Of a DNA stretch of 64,000 nt, positions 11,900 through 24,257 are shown in pieces. Position 1 is the stretch's first letter. Each line of letters starts with the position of its first letter. Source of the stretch: Rhizoctonia solani (Eukaryota > Basidiomycota > Agaricomycetes > Cantharellales > Ceratobasidiaceae). Below the pieces are notes generated by a model. The model did not search any database. It was given only the letters and a program-made list of their open reading frames with translations, and was not told where the DNA came from. A program made the position numbers and the translations under genes. Location: assembly GCF_016906535.1 (NCBI RefSeq), contig NC_057379.1, positions 1,736,001 through 1,800,000 of the forward strand, written 5' to 3'.

Positions 11900-14800
11900 G
11901 CTTTTCGATGATAATATTGCCATATATTTACTTATCAGCGTGTAGTCGGCCAGTGTGCCAACCATTTGACCCTGCGGCCAATATATCAAATCCCCTGGGT
12001 GAGCTCCAGGGGATCCCATATTATATGCATATACTTGATTGCTGGGTAAACACTCTGTGAGCAGCCATTGTTATCATGTTTTATATTAACTCACGGGTCG
12101 GGGTAGCGTTGATCAAGTAGAGCCAAGCCCCCACGTTCTTCGAATCCGATAAAAACCAAGAGCTGAGATCTAGTTAGCTATATCATTTAAGTTAACCTAA
12201 AATACTTACTTCATTAGGCCGTGTCCGGTGCTTGAACGTGGTTCGCAATTAGTGGTCCGCACATACTCAGCAACAAAGGCGGTTACCTGAAACACAAACA
12301 CTTGAGGCAATTCAATTAGTACAGGAATGTATATAAAGGTGAAGTGATCATACATCCAGTTTCACTAATTTGAGTTAGGTAAGCTAAACGAACAACGATT
12401 GGAGGCGACATACGTACCGAGCTGAGTTCGGCGCGGGGAAAGCATAGTTCCACATTTGCTACCGAGTGTCAGGTTTCGAAGATATATAACCTGGGATTTA
12501 CCTACCTGGAGCGCATCCCGTATCTAATCGACTATACTGTTAGCTTGAATGCTTAACGCTCTTTGATTCACTAACCATTGACGACCTCAAAAGTTCGAAA
12601 ACACTGAGTGCGACGACTCCGTTTGCAGGATTGATAGGAGTCGGATTTACGAATCCTGTGTGTGGTTATGAAGATTCCCATGAAATAGCTAAGAGAGCAT
12701 ACCTGACGCTGTTGGCAGAGCGTGATATCATAGATTATTAGACTTTGGGGTTACCAGTGTTGATGCAACTTACAAGCGCCACAGCCCGCGCGAGGTGCCA
12801 AAGAACGTTCATCGATTCCGAAATGTGCTGGACTAAGAGCTCTTTTCGATCTGATTATTGATCGGAAATAAGTAAACTTCATTGAGCGCAGAAGGGTTTC
12901 GTACGATTTGCAGCATTTATCATCGGGAACCCAGAATTTCCCTAGATAGAGCGCGTGATATAAGCAACGGGGTTGCTTCACTCAAGGTTTGCTTACCCCA
13001 TATTCCGAAAACACTTTAAAGTATAAAATCAGAAGATTTGTATCGTAATTTTCCTCAGTGACTCACCTTTTATCACAGCTAGTTGGTTTCTGAACTGCAC
13101 CGTCAGAGACTATTTAAGTGGGTCAAAGCACTTCAAGACCAACCAAGAAATAGGTCTGCACCACAAGGAATTTATGAGTCATGAGTCATATATCTCGAAC
13201 ACACTCGACTTACATCCTTAATCACTGCGGGGTGGTTCGCACAAGCCTTGATTTCAATTTAATGAGATTATTGCGCATGCATCAAATTATGAAAACCTTA
13301 CTTCTTCCCAAGAGCTGTTGGCGATTAGCGTCTCGATTTTAAGGTGAAGATTGAAAAGGCTTACCCGGATATATCGAGCAACTTACTGCTCCACTGACGA
13401 TACCCATCGCTCTTGCAGCCTTCATCCTAGCATGAAAGGTCACTAATAAGCTACCCAAACAAGAGCACGACGCACAGTCAAAGAGCCCCAATGACCATTT
13501 TGTGTCGGCTTCATGAACGAGTTCAGATATCGATTCAGCAAGGATGATTCAATTGGCAAAGGAACGCTCTCACCGGTTTGTCAGGTACTGGACCCGTTGG
13601 CTTCCTACAACAATAGTTTCGGTGGGTCCCAATCCAACAAATGCTGTTATAATCACTGTTAAACCCAAGCCGCATTTAAGTTTAAACAAGTCTTACTCTC
13701 CGCCACCTTCGGCGTCGCTGGCAATGGAGACCTTGCCTGATGGGCATTTCGTGCTGATACAAGCGGCACCTCCGACCCATTCACCTAGTGAAAAATGAGC
13801 ACAAGGTCTGTTATATCGGCTAGTAGCACTTACAGTCAAGATACGTGTTGCTTGAAGGGCAGCACAGCACTTTTCGATTAAAGGCACAATATTGACCTTT
13901 ATTAAAGGTTATACAACCGTAAAAATTAAAAATTGAAGATATACGTACCATTTCCACCCAGCCCACTCCCGGTAGTAACTTGAAGGATGTAAGCTCACTA
14001 TCAGGAACATCACGGCTCTTATCATACCTTGTACGGGATATGCTACCAGCCATGTATAAATTAAGGTTACTCAGGGGCAGCGCGTATACACTCACCCGGA
14101 TCGTTGCAAAATCCATCGCTACACCCCGGAGCGGTTCCAAACCATTTACCTAATGCTGATATTATACCAGTGCTGCGAGAAATAGTACTCGCACATACAC
14201 AACTTGAGAGGGTCCGCAGCTTCGGTTTTCTTGGGTGTGCAACACAGCGGCCTGTCGCCTTGAGTACACTGATCAAGGAACGATGATCAGTTCTCACTGC
14301 CTAGACGGTGCTGTACGTGAAACATACCATGGAGGATCCACTACCGTATTTATCACGAGTGACCTCTTCTTCGTCGGAATTACTTCGATTTCGGTTGGAA
14401 TAAATCGCTTGGATTGAGAAATAGCACAACTTACCAGTATCCCTTTGTTCGACAGTTTCTGTTGAAATTGAGCACAAATATACAGGAGAATAAAACAAGT
14501 GGACGTACGGAGGATCACCAGCCCATCTGGAAGGATGCTATAAGCAAGAGTACAAGCTGAAATGGATATGACTAACCGGCAAGACTGGGGCATATTATTC
14601 GACTGATTTCATCTTAGCATCGTCCTAAAACGATCAACCTCATCTAAAAAAACTCACTGGACAACATATCAACTGTTTTTGTCCTTTGGGGCACTGAGCG
14701 GTGAGTTTCGGCTATCAAGAGTTTAATTTTTCAAAGTATTACGCGATAGACAGAAATCACCCACGTTTCGAGCCTGTGGCGATTGCAGAGAACCCGATGG

Positions 14801-17771
14801 ACAACTCGGGTTTTTCGAACATGTGGTGTGACGACAGGTTCCCTTCATCCGATGTGAGTAACATGCTAATCAGCACTGCGAACATACCTGTAAATTGTCA
14901 ATCTCTTTCACGTTTTTCTGACCGTTGGCCTTGATGCGAGCTCTGTACGAATAGTCAGTCGCTCCCAATATATAGAGGGCACATTGCTCACTTGTGTTCT
15001 GGACTCCAACGGTGCTTCCCAGAGCATTGATAGCATCATAGTTGCCCGTATCTAAAATTTATAAATGTCAGTCACAATAATATTGACAGGCTGGTAAATC
15101 GTACCCTGGTCAATCGCCCTAAGATACAATAACGCTTAGCTCGATACGCAAGGAGTCACAGTAATCGTCATACCAAATAGCATGCCTCCGAGCCTAACCC
15201 GAACATTAGCATTTACTCGTCCATCCCCCCAAAATATAAACTCACCCTAATTTATTCGCATAATCAATTTTCTAAAACAATCCCCCCCCGGTCAATATCG
15301 TCCCGCACCAAACAATATTAAACCCACCTGTTTGAACGTGTCCCCATCATCATAAGAAACCTAAAAGACACGCCTGAGCATACACCATCATCACCAACAA
15401 CACAACAACTCACCCATTGGTCGCCCCAGTAAGCATACTTGACAGCCGCCGTCTTGTCCCAAACAACATTCGCCGACGCGCGTTTTCGTTTCCCGGACGT
15501 TCCGTTGATCGCCGCTTGGATTTCTACCATAATATAATACATGAGTTGGTGTCATATTGTTATGTTGATGCTGGAGTTTTGGAACCGTACCGGAGTAGGA
15601 GAGTACGCCTGCTGCTCCGGTGCATGCGCCTGCTTTGGCCGGCCTATATCACGCCGAAAACGATCGTTAACTAGGATGATAAAAGTATGAAATAGAGACA
15701 AGCATACCGGTAAACGTGCACCCAGGTTTTGTGCAAGAAGAACTAGCGAGCTGGAACGATCGACCGTAGAACCCAAGTCCCAGAGCCTAAGGATTTCTAA
15801 TTATACCCACGAGACTCTTCATAGTTGTAACTGTACGTACCACTTTATTGAAGGGACGTTGTTTCTCCAAAAGAGATTCATCGAAATGTCGATTTCCGTG
15901 AGATTACTATGCGAATTGACTAAGGCAGGTCAATTAATCTGACTAATGAATGGGTTTGAGAGGACCTACCGTTGGGACCAAGGAATTTGCCTAGGAGAAT
16001 AAAGTTTAGTTGTGATACGAATGGTACGAGTCTGACGCACTATCTTTATCCCAAACACCGTGCTATTCTTATATCAGATTGCGAGCTCAAAGATGATGAA
16101 AGACAACATACCAAGTCATACGTCATATGGTTGAACTACCGAAAAAACAATCAGCAACAAAGCCAAAATAGCCCAACAACATATTTACCCAGTCAACTAA
16201 AAAGGGATCATTAAATTTTATCCTAAATCACAAAGGTTCACACTCACTCCATTTGGAAATCTCGGCAACGTCAAAGTGTCGAGATAGTAGTATGAAGACG
16301 GAGTGGTGATCGTCAGACCTAGGATGATAGAGGAATAAGGTGCCAGTTGTAGAGCGTTGGAGAAAACGCACCATATGCTACACCTGAGCTATCGATCGCA
16401 GCTCGGAACTCCTTCAAGAGACTATTGAGGTTCGCCTTGTCTGCGGGGACGCCACTATGTGGAACATTAGAGAAGGATAAATTGCTTTGTTTACAATACA
16501 TACCCTCGGAGATCGTCAACGGGGTACTCCCTGATGATCGTCAAACGTCAGAAAATGATAAAGATGACAGACGAGTACTCACCAGTCGATATCGACGCCG
16601 TCAAACCCATAAGTCTTCATAAACTGAATGCAAGAAGAAATAAAAGTCGCTCGGTTCGCAGACGAAGATGCCATTGTGCTAAACCGTTTCTGAGTCGGAC
16701 CAGGATCCTAGATAATGATCATTAGCGGTATTTCGATAAACATGCATACATTGAATGCCCAGCCGCCAATACTGTGATATCAAATGTGCATTAGCGTTGA
16801 TGCGCAGACACCGTGGCTATCTCACCTGATGAAGATTTTCAAGTCGGGATTGCTATCCTTTAACGACATGGCTTGTTTGTACAAGCTAACATCGCTTGGA
16901 GCAGAGGGAGTGATATGATTAGAAGAGTCGATCAAGGCAAAGGCGCTGATGGGTAGAAATGAGCAAGCGATCCCAATATAGTGAAGACCGTTGAGAAACG
17001 CACAAGTTGAGATGGGTAATCTGGGTAGCGGAGATCATAGTTGGGTCCCATTGATCGCAGGGGCGAGTGCCAGACCAAGACTCAAAGTAACCTAGGGACA
17101 GTTAGCACGAATCGTAAGGAATCCGACTGCAACCCACCAATAACGCGCTGAGAAGCCGAATATCCTTTTCCCGATGGTTTGGACGGCTGACCACAGCCAG
17201 ACTGACACTTTTGGCCCACATCGCAAAACTCGGGCGCTAACAGGACAGAGCATAAGCCACATTCAAACAACTGAAATGTCTCGCTCACTCGTCCACAGAA
17301 TCCATATTGAGAACAACAGACGTTCTATAAAAGCGGTTAATTAGATCATGTGATCAAAACTTGGCGTTGATATTCAAGTTCCGAGTTCCGGAATCTTGGC
17401 CAGCGGAAGCAATTTATGATGAGGCTTACCAAAGGACATTTTGTGCCTGGGACGGCGGCGTATTGGCCACATTCCGCGGTCGCAGTGCACTAGTCAGAGG
17501 TAGAGTGAGTTTCATGGGACAGTCGACGAGCTCACATTTGACTGGCATCCGGTTCCACAGTACGTGGGTCCTACAGTCGATCCATCCATGAGCCACGCAC
17601 AGACCAAACGATGATCGACATACCATATCCACAGTACCCAGAAACACCGCAACAAGCCCCATTGGAACAAGGTTTAGCAGCAGAACAAGAGTAGTCATCG
17701 CCATACACCGAGTTGAACAGCGACGCAACAGTGACCAGCGCCAGATACCCAGCGACAAGACGGAGCTTCAT
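11900..17771 (-). CDS. Secreted CBM18-GH18 chitinase with cysteine-rich C-terminal region
   Basis: The minus-strand start at 17771-17769 opens a signal peptide ([20 protein letters not shown]), then a hevein-like CBM18 ([18 protein letters not shown]). A second Cys-rich chitin-binding unit follows (CCSQYGFCG, about 17,300). The GH18 barrel starts near 17,090 ([15 protein letters not shown]) and includes IFISIGGW, the catalytic DGVDIDWE near 16,600 with the Glu in the next exon, then [16 protein letters not shown] and AIDQDTGNY near 15,080. The domain order resembles killer-toxin-like class C fungal chitinases. Downstream exons (about 13,500-14,900) carry repeated Cys patterns ([46 protein letters not shown]). 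Exons that look real continue to about 12,060, so the 3' end is unresolved. Around 25 introns of roughly 50 bp were seen. One or more junctions (17,240-17,290; near 15,115) need an extra base to keep frame, so decay or assembly error is possible. Expected role: secreted chitin hydrolysis. The gene is divergent from the LysM gene. Confidence 0.75.
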
Positions 17772-18351
17772 GGCTGCCGATATGCGAGGAAACACAACAC
17801 CAGTCCCCGAGCCTCGAACGACTCGCTCATATATGAGTTGCGTTCCTGACTCTTGCTCATTTGACTTGAAAATGAAAGATCGTCGGCCATACCGGGCTCC
17901 TCAAAATCATTCGAATCCAACTTGATTCGCATCGAAAGAATGCGTCCATATGCTCCATCTCTCTCTTTGCAAAGGGAATGAGAAATAAAATCTGCCTCTT
18001 GGCGCGTTCCGATCACCCCGAACGCTATTTCTGTCCTACTATTTGAGCTCTCCGCCTTCGATCATGACCGCTCATGGAACTCAAAAATTCATACCGGCTT
18101 CTATCTGTTCAGGATTACTTTCGGCTCATAAAGTTCGTGATGGGTGCACAGCCTTGTCATGTCTAGACTCTTGATTTGGAAGTTTTCGTGTGAGTAGCAG
18201 TCTCGATCGAGTAATCGCCCGTCGGGCTCGTCGGTTAATTTTTATCCGCAATTAATGACAGGTCCTACATTTTATCATGGCTGGGGGAGAGAGGAGATCG
18301 GAACCCATATTGCTGGTTGCCCCCCCTCCTGTTCTACCGTCTGCGCTCACC
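17772..18351. promoter_or_regulatory. Shared divergent promoter region, chitinase / LysM
   Basis: About 580 bp separate the start codons of the minus-strand chitinase and the plus-strand LysM gene, with no other gene between them. The arrangement makes shared upstream regulation likely. I cannot identify specific operators. The LysM start has a favourable context (CACCATGG). Confidence 0.5.
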
Positions 18352-20976
18352 ATGGGGTGCATACACTTGCTTGCGGCTTTTTCAGCTTTGCTCTCGGTCG
18401 CCGAGGCCGCTGTCAACCTGTACCCGGCCGAGTCTGATTTCCCAGCAGGCGTCAACTCGACGACTGCATGCGGCAAGGCGTTGAATGCGTCGGTGGGTCC
18501 TTCACCTTATTGTAAATAGATCCAATCTAACCTCGACTATTAGATTGCTTGCGATGTGGCTCTGGGAAAGGCGCAGCTGGAGCCTTGCTGCCCGTTGAAA
18601 AGCTGAACACAGTATGCGTTCCGGCGTGCTATACCTCGGTCAGTGCTCTCGAATCTCAACCCTCAGGGATCTTATTCCTCTTCATCCCCAGCTCAAATCG
18701 TACCGTGCTTCGGTCGCCACGGCGTGCGGCACCTCGGTCGTCATCCAGGGATCAGACGCAACGTTCCCAATTACATACCTGGCCGACAACCTTTTATACA
18801 CCTACAACACCACATGCATCAAAGACACGCAAGTCCCCCCCCATCCTATTCTCTAGACTAACCACACAGCATAACACCAGAACGACCGGCGTATGGTGCA
18901 ACACAGTCTTCAACAGCTCATGGCCAGGCACAACAACCGAAACCCCGATCGAAACGCTCGACCCGTCCGTTCTCTGCTCATCGTGCAACATCCAAAGTCT
19001 CGTCCAGACCGGACAATCCGTATTCGGGTACGACCCGACCTTCGCGTCCACCGTCTGGCCCACGATCCAGTCCAAATGCAAGATCACAACCCCGATCAAC
19101 GATCCGGGTCACGCGTATATCAACTTGTGAGCTCGCATCTCGGTTCATCTTTAATATTAGGAAATCTGATCGGCTACTGGCGTTTTGACTACTTGTTTGA
19201 TATCTTGTTTGATATATATACTCATGTGGCTCGCTTAGGACAACCCCGGATCCCGGCCCGTTGACTTGCCAATCCGGGAAAACATACACCATCAAATCGG
19301 GCGACACTTGTCAGGCGATCGCCGAGTCCCAGAATGTGGGCACCAACGATCTGGTTTCGATCAATAGTATCTTGCCTGGGTGTACGAGTATCCAGGTCGG
19401 GCAGGTGCTCTGTCTTCCGTCGGCTTGTCAGACTTATAAAGTCAAGGTGAGGGAATGGTCTTGGTGTAGTCGGGTTTCTTGTGTTGACGATTTGGGGGTC
19501 TAGTCGGGTGATACCTGCCAGTCGATTATTGCTGCTCAGGGTGCAGAGGTCACTTTGGCTCAGGTATTAATTCCCTCTTTTCGTGGTGCTTTGAATGAAC
19601 TTGGCTATAGTTATTGAATTGGAATCCCAGCCTGGACCCGTATTGTAGTAACTTGGTCGCCGGCGTCAACATATGCGTGCGGTAAGCAAATTTTAAAACA
19701 TCGGATCCAAACTCGTACTCATTCGAAACCCGCTATAGCACGCCCGGGGGTGCATACTCGCCCGTCTCGTCAGCCGCAAGCGGGATCCCGACCGGGACAC
19801 TCATCACCACCGCCACGTCAGTTCACCTTCCCCCATCTCCACATTTGTCCCCTCGCTGAGTTTTAGTTTTCTAGGCCTGCGCCGACCGGTACTGCCCCCG
19901 GCGCCCCGACCAACTGCGGTCGCTGGTATGTCGTCCAGCCCGGCGAGACTGCAACACGATTGTCCTCAGCCAGGGAATCACCTTGTCCGATTTCAAGGCT
20001 GCGAATCCGCAGATTAATGCGGGGTGTACCAACCTGTGGGCGGTGAGCGACATATTTCTGCAACTGATTTTGGAGTAGATTTATGAATTTGTTCTTAGGC
20101 TACGGCGTATTGCGTGTACGTGGTGAACAAGGGCACTCCTCCGTCTTCGTATGCAATTGCCCCGAGCAACATCGCCAATGGTACAACCAAGAACTGTTAC
20201 CAGTACTACACTGCCGTTTCTGGAGACACCTGTACCGCAATCTCGTATTCCCAAGTCGCCAATCTCACGGACCTCTATCGATGGAACGCGGGGCTCAATT
20301 CGCAGTGCACGAACCTGGCCGTTGGTTCCGCATACTGCGTCTGGGGCGATCGTAGGCGCACATTGTAAAATCTCAAAATACTTGGATTGATCGTCTTCTC
20401 AGCTGTAGGCACGCCAACCACTACCACTTCGACCGGTACCCCCCCTCCACGGGCAACTATGCCCCCTCTCACCCCAGGCCCGGACGACTCGGAATGTACA
20501 TGGACGTGGTGCACGGCTACCCGAACCGGCACCCTCCCTACCCGACCGTTTCAGACACGACGGCGACGAGCGCTGTACCTTCGACTACCTCCTCACAGCC
20601 CACGTCGACAGGTGTACCCCGTCCGACAAACGCTGCGCCCAATTCGACGAGCAGCTGTCGCAAGTGGTATACTGTCCAGAGTGGAGATTACTGCTAGTAC
20701 GTCCCAGCACTTTTTATGTTAAATCCTTGAGGATCTGACGGCCTGGTGGTGCTGTAGTTTGATATGCCAGAACCAAGGATGCACGGTTCCTGATTTGCAA
20801 AAGTGGAATCCGGATGTATGTATCCATCAATGAACTTCGGAGCTTGTGGGCCCTTACTGATAAGAATTGCAGCTTGGTACCGACTGCGTCGCTCAATTGG
20901 GAGTAGCCTGTAAGTGGTACTTCTATCATATATCGTACGTCTATATAACCCCTATTTAGATTGCGTATCTGCCTGA
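18352..20976 (+). pseudogene. Secreted multi-LysM chitin-binding protein gene with single-base frameshifts
   Basis: The ATG at 18352 begins a signal peptide (MGCIHLLAAFSALLSVAEA). An N-terminal Cys-rich region follows (TACGKALNAS...ACDVAL, then LNTVCVPACYTS, SYRASVATACGTS, NTVFNSSWPG), then at least four LysM-like units: YTIKSGDTCQAIAESQ, SGDTCQSIIAAQ...LNWNPSLDPYCSN, WYVVQPGET...ANPQINAGC and YYTAVSGDTCTAIS...RWNAGL. A Thr/Pro linker leads to a last unit (WYTVQSGDYC...LQKWNPD), ending at TGA 20974-20976. LysM proteins bind chitin oligomers, and secreted fungal ones can shield walls or block plant chitin sensing. About nine short introns fit, one with a GC donor (AC/GCAAGT near 18,832). Three places need one base to restore frame: about 18,597, 19,950 and the C7 run at 20,439-20,445. 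Either the gene is decayed or the assembly has homopolymer errors. Conserved Cys and LysM cores remain, so decay would be recent. Confidence 0.78.
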
Positions 20977-21367
20977 TACCGTGTATGCGTTCAAAAAATT
21001 ATGATATGAAGCCAAGCGAATGTATTTACCGTCGCTGTTGTATAAACGATCAAGTCTCTTTGAGATTTTTGAGAAGGATAAGCGGCTGGTTTTCTACCCA
21101 GCCAAGCTTTTTACTCGTAAAAACGTTGAACTGAACTAAGACTCAAGCCGCTTTTTCCTATATCCACAAGTGGAAATGAAACAATACATGGCTAGAAAAC
21201 GATGGAGATATCTTCACAAGGGAAACAGGAAGCAACGGCTACAATCGCATGGGGGAATAAATCAATTAGATCAATGCATATGTACATCCGAGAAATAGCA
21301 ATCAAGGCATGAGCTCAAAGCAGGTGCAAATGATAGCAAAATGTCCAAGTCCTTACACATGCCGAAA
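20977..21367. other. Convergent intergenic region
   Basis: About 390 bp lie between the ends of the LysM gene (+) and the PL8 gene (-). I see no coding potential. It must hold both 3' ends; no specific terminator element is recognisable. Confidence 0.5.
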
Positions 21368-24170
21368 TCAAGCAAAGCGGGAGAAATTTTTGGTCACGGT
21401 AGACCCAGCTAAATTTCCTTCGGGCAGGTCTAGGGTCAGTACAAACCCATCGCTGGAGGGAGTACAGGTCTCCGTTCGCCTCATCAGAGGCATGCGCTCG
21501 CCATGGTGTCCTATCACCCTCGGGTGGTGGCGTCTTTTGTAGGTAATCGAAGTAACCTTGATGTTCACTTTGCCGGTACCGTGAGTGGGATCAGCCACGC
21601 TCGCTCTACCACTAGTATGACTCTCATCATCAAACTCGAGCATGACTATCACGTTGCGATCAACTTCGACCCTGATGCCCATGTCCCTAACCGTGAACGA
21701 TCCACCATCAGCCTTCCAGAATGCCGCTCCAAGGACCTTGGCACTGGAATCGATAGCAGCGCTAACAGTTTCGGTGTTGGCAATCGTTCGTGGACGAAGT
21801 CGCAAGGCCTTGTCTTCGAAATCCTCATAGCTTTCTGTAGCAAGGAAGACCGAGTACTCTGCAGGAACATACTTGCCAGGACCAGAATCCGTAGCGTTGG
21901 GTGAGAGATCGAATGTGTGTTTTTCATGCGGGATCCAGGCGGTGAATATATCCTTGGGAGTTGCGACTGTTGGGCTCACGCCAAGTTTACGCCAATCACC
22001 AGTTCTGGTCTCAAGACCAACTGAAATCACCGCCGAACACCCCTGAGAAACGGGAAATCTGTAACCAGTTCCGGCATGCCAGAGGAATTCGGCCTCGGTT
22101 TCATTTACGCTCTCCGACACGGGATAGCCGTCGATGTATACCTCGCCAGAGCGGAGACGTTGGTCAAGCACAGAATATACAGGTGACGTAGAATTGGTGT
22201 TGGTCTGTTCCACACTCGACACGAGCACGTGTTGAACGTTGTGAGGAAAGAAGAACCACGCCTTGTGGAATTTGAATGCATTAGTGAGTGGGTTGATGTA
22301 GCGCATTGCTGCCATTCCGACATCCCTCGCCTGAACGCCACCCGCATAGGGATCGATACCGTTTTGACCAACAGTCGCGCATTCGAGAACGGTCCCGTTG
22401 TAGTCGGTGGTGATCCCAGGGATGGCATTGTAATCCAGTGCGGCAAATATGTCTTCGTACTCGGCCCCGGTGGTAAAAGTGTAAACAACGCCGTCCGAAA
22501 GGTGAAAGCTGTATGGTCCCTCAGAGTTGGTGCATCTGGAAGTAGTGGTGCGGTTGGAAAGCATCTTCAGGGTCGTTACCGATTCATTGGTCCGGTGAAC
22601 CTGGGGGCGAGATTTTTCAATTTATTCAAACGAACGGTTGCGCATGCTTACAACATAGTCAGAGCTCCAAAATACCCTATTTCCAGTGAATTTTGCGGAA
22701 TTGACACTGGTATCATTGGCAGCTTCTTTGAGGGAAGTTCCAAACCCGATGAGGTCTTGTTGGCCCCAAGCCCTTCCAAGCCGAGCTACATCGTCCAGGT
22801 TCATTTGCAAGGCGGCAGACGCACGACTACGAAAGACTCTTAGTACATTTTTATACAAGCTATAGTCGTACTTACGTGGAATCTGCAACGGGGTATGAGA
22901 TGTATCGGCCAATGACACTCTAATAATATTCAGCGGAATACTATAAACTAATAAAACGACTCACAAAGTCCCAATGAACCACTCTAGTGAGTGTATTTGT
23001 AAACGTCATCCACCTCGAGCCATCTAGGTGGTAGCCGAATACGTCTTGCACGGTACCATTGGCCTGGAATTGAGTTCCGCGTGCCATGAGTTCGAGGGCA
23101 AGGAACGAGTTGGCGCTATTGGTCGATCAGTACACCTCTTGGACTTCAGTACCATCTACGTACAAATCTTTTCCGTAATTTCCTACGACCATGGTCAGTG
23201 CTGCGTTGGATACTACGCGAACAAGCCCATACCGTTAAAAAGAACCCCACTGTGGTGTTGGAACGACCCGTCTGGCTTGATTCCGTCTACTCGAACCCCA
23301 GGATGTATAGAAACCTCGTTTTGGGCGACGCGATAAGCATCGGCGATCCTGGATGCATTCCCAGTTTTATTATTCTCCAATAACCCGGCATCCACACCAA
23401 TGACGGAAATGTCTAGTACGTTCGCTCCTGTCAGGTAGGTTGGATATGGATCCCGATAAAAAGTCGAGAATGCGCGAGAGGTTATTAGGGTACAGTTCCC
23501 CAGCTCGGATTCAGAGAGTTCGGAACGGAGAGTGTTGCAGGTTTGACCGACACGCTTGGGAACATGCATAACATTGCTACAGAAAGGAACGGTCAAAAAT
23601 TGTATAAGTATTCGTAAAATAGAGACGAGCCAACCTGGCCCAATTTGCACCCCATAGACCTGGTGTACCACAAGGGCAGTTGTTGGGTTCGAGATACTCG
23701 CGATCCATGCAAGTTCCATCTCCGATCGTACTCATCTCGTTCGAAAACCAAAATCCCATTGCAAGTCGGATGGCAGCAAGTAAGCTCTGGTCTTCGAGAT
23801 AACCCTCGGTTTTTCCCTTGTAGGCGACTGCCATCGCAAGGACATTGTTCCAGTGGTCTATTGGTGGCCAGCTTGAGCGCTGAGAATCGCATCCTGATAC
23901 ATAGCTGATCGTCGGCCATGTGCCATTCGGCTGAAGCGTGTCGAGGCTAAGAATTCGAGTGCAATAAAATAAATAATCCACCTAATAGAAAAGTGAATGA
24001 TCCACTGACAGGCCATCAATCTTGGTCTTGCTTGCACTGACGCTACCGTTAATGGCCGCTACTCGGCGGTCATAGATGGTTTCAATGTCATTAGCACCCG
24101 CTACAGTCACATGTGACACAGCTCCCAACAGCACTGCCACCTGGATGACGCTTGTTAGAATCCCAACCAT
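21368..24170 (-). CDS. Secreted polysaccharide lyase, family 8 type
   Basis: The minus-strand ATG at 24170-24168 gives a signal peptide (MVGILTSVIQVAVLLGAVSH). Exons joining in phase are about 24170-24010, 23946-23635, 23576-23233, a 19-nt exon 23182-23164, 23116 to about 22968, about 22920-22876, 22838-22652 and 22600-21368. The N-terminal half is the alpha-toroid: HWNNVLAMAVAYKG, GANWASNVMHVPK with the usual Asn, then DGSFQHHSGVLFNGNYGKDF, which carries the His and Tyr region used in catalysis. The C-terminal half is the beta super-sandwich: YMVHRTNE-like core, EGPYSFHLSDGVVYTF and GAEYEDIFAALDYNAIPG. This order and these motifs are characteristic of PL8 lyases (hyaluronate, chondroitin AC or xanthan lyases), which cut uronic-acid polysaccharides by beta-elimination. 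The exact substrate cannot be told. Length (about 800 residues) is normal and I see no break. Splice sites are by eye. Confidence 0.82.
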
Positions 24171-24249
24171 CGTCGCCGGGAGATGAGTCTGTTGAGAGAC
24201 AGTGGGGGCGCGAGACGCCAATAGTGAAATGTTCTATACGCACCGCGTC

Positions 24250-24257
24250 CTATATAA
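24250..24257 (-). promoter_or_regulatory. Probable TATA box of the PL8 gene
   Basis: On the minus strand TTATATAGGA lies about 80 bp upstream of the PL8 start codon, a plausible core-promoter spacing. Called by sequence and position only. Confidence 0.4.

Noticed and set aside
23117..23163. Apparent premature TGA in the PL8 gene (23128-23130)
   Set aside because: A GTACGT donor in the 19-nt exon and a TAG acceptor define an intron of about 47 bp that keeps phase, removes the stop and restores the family motif.
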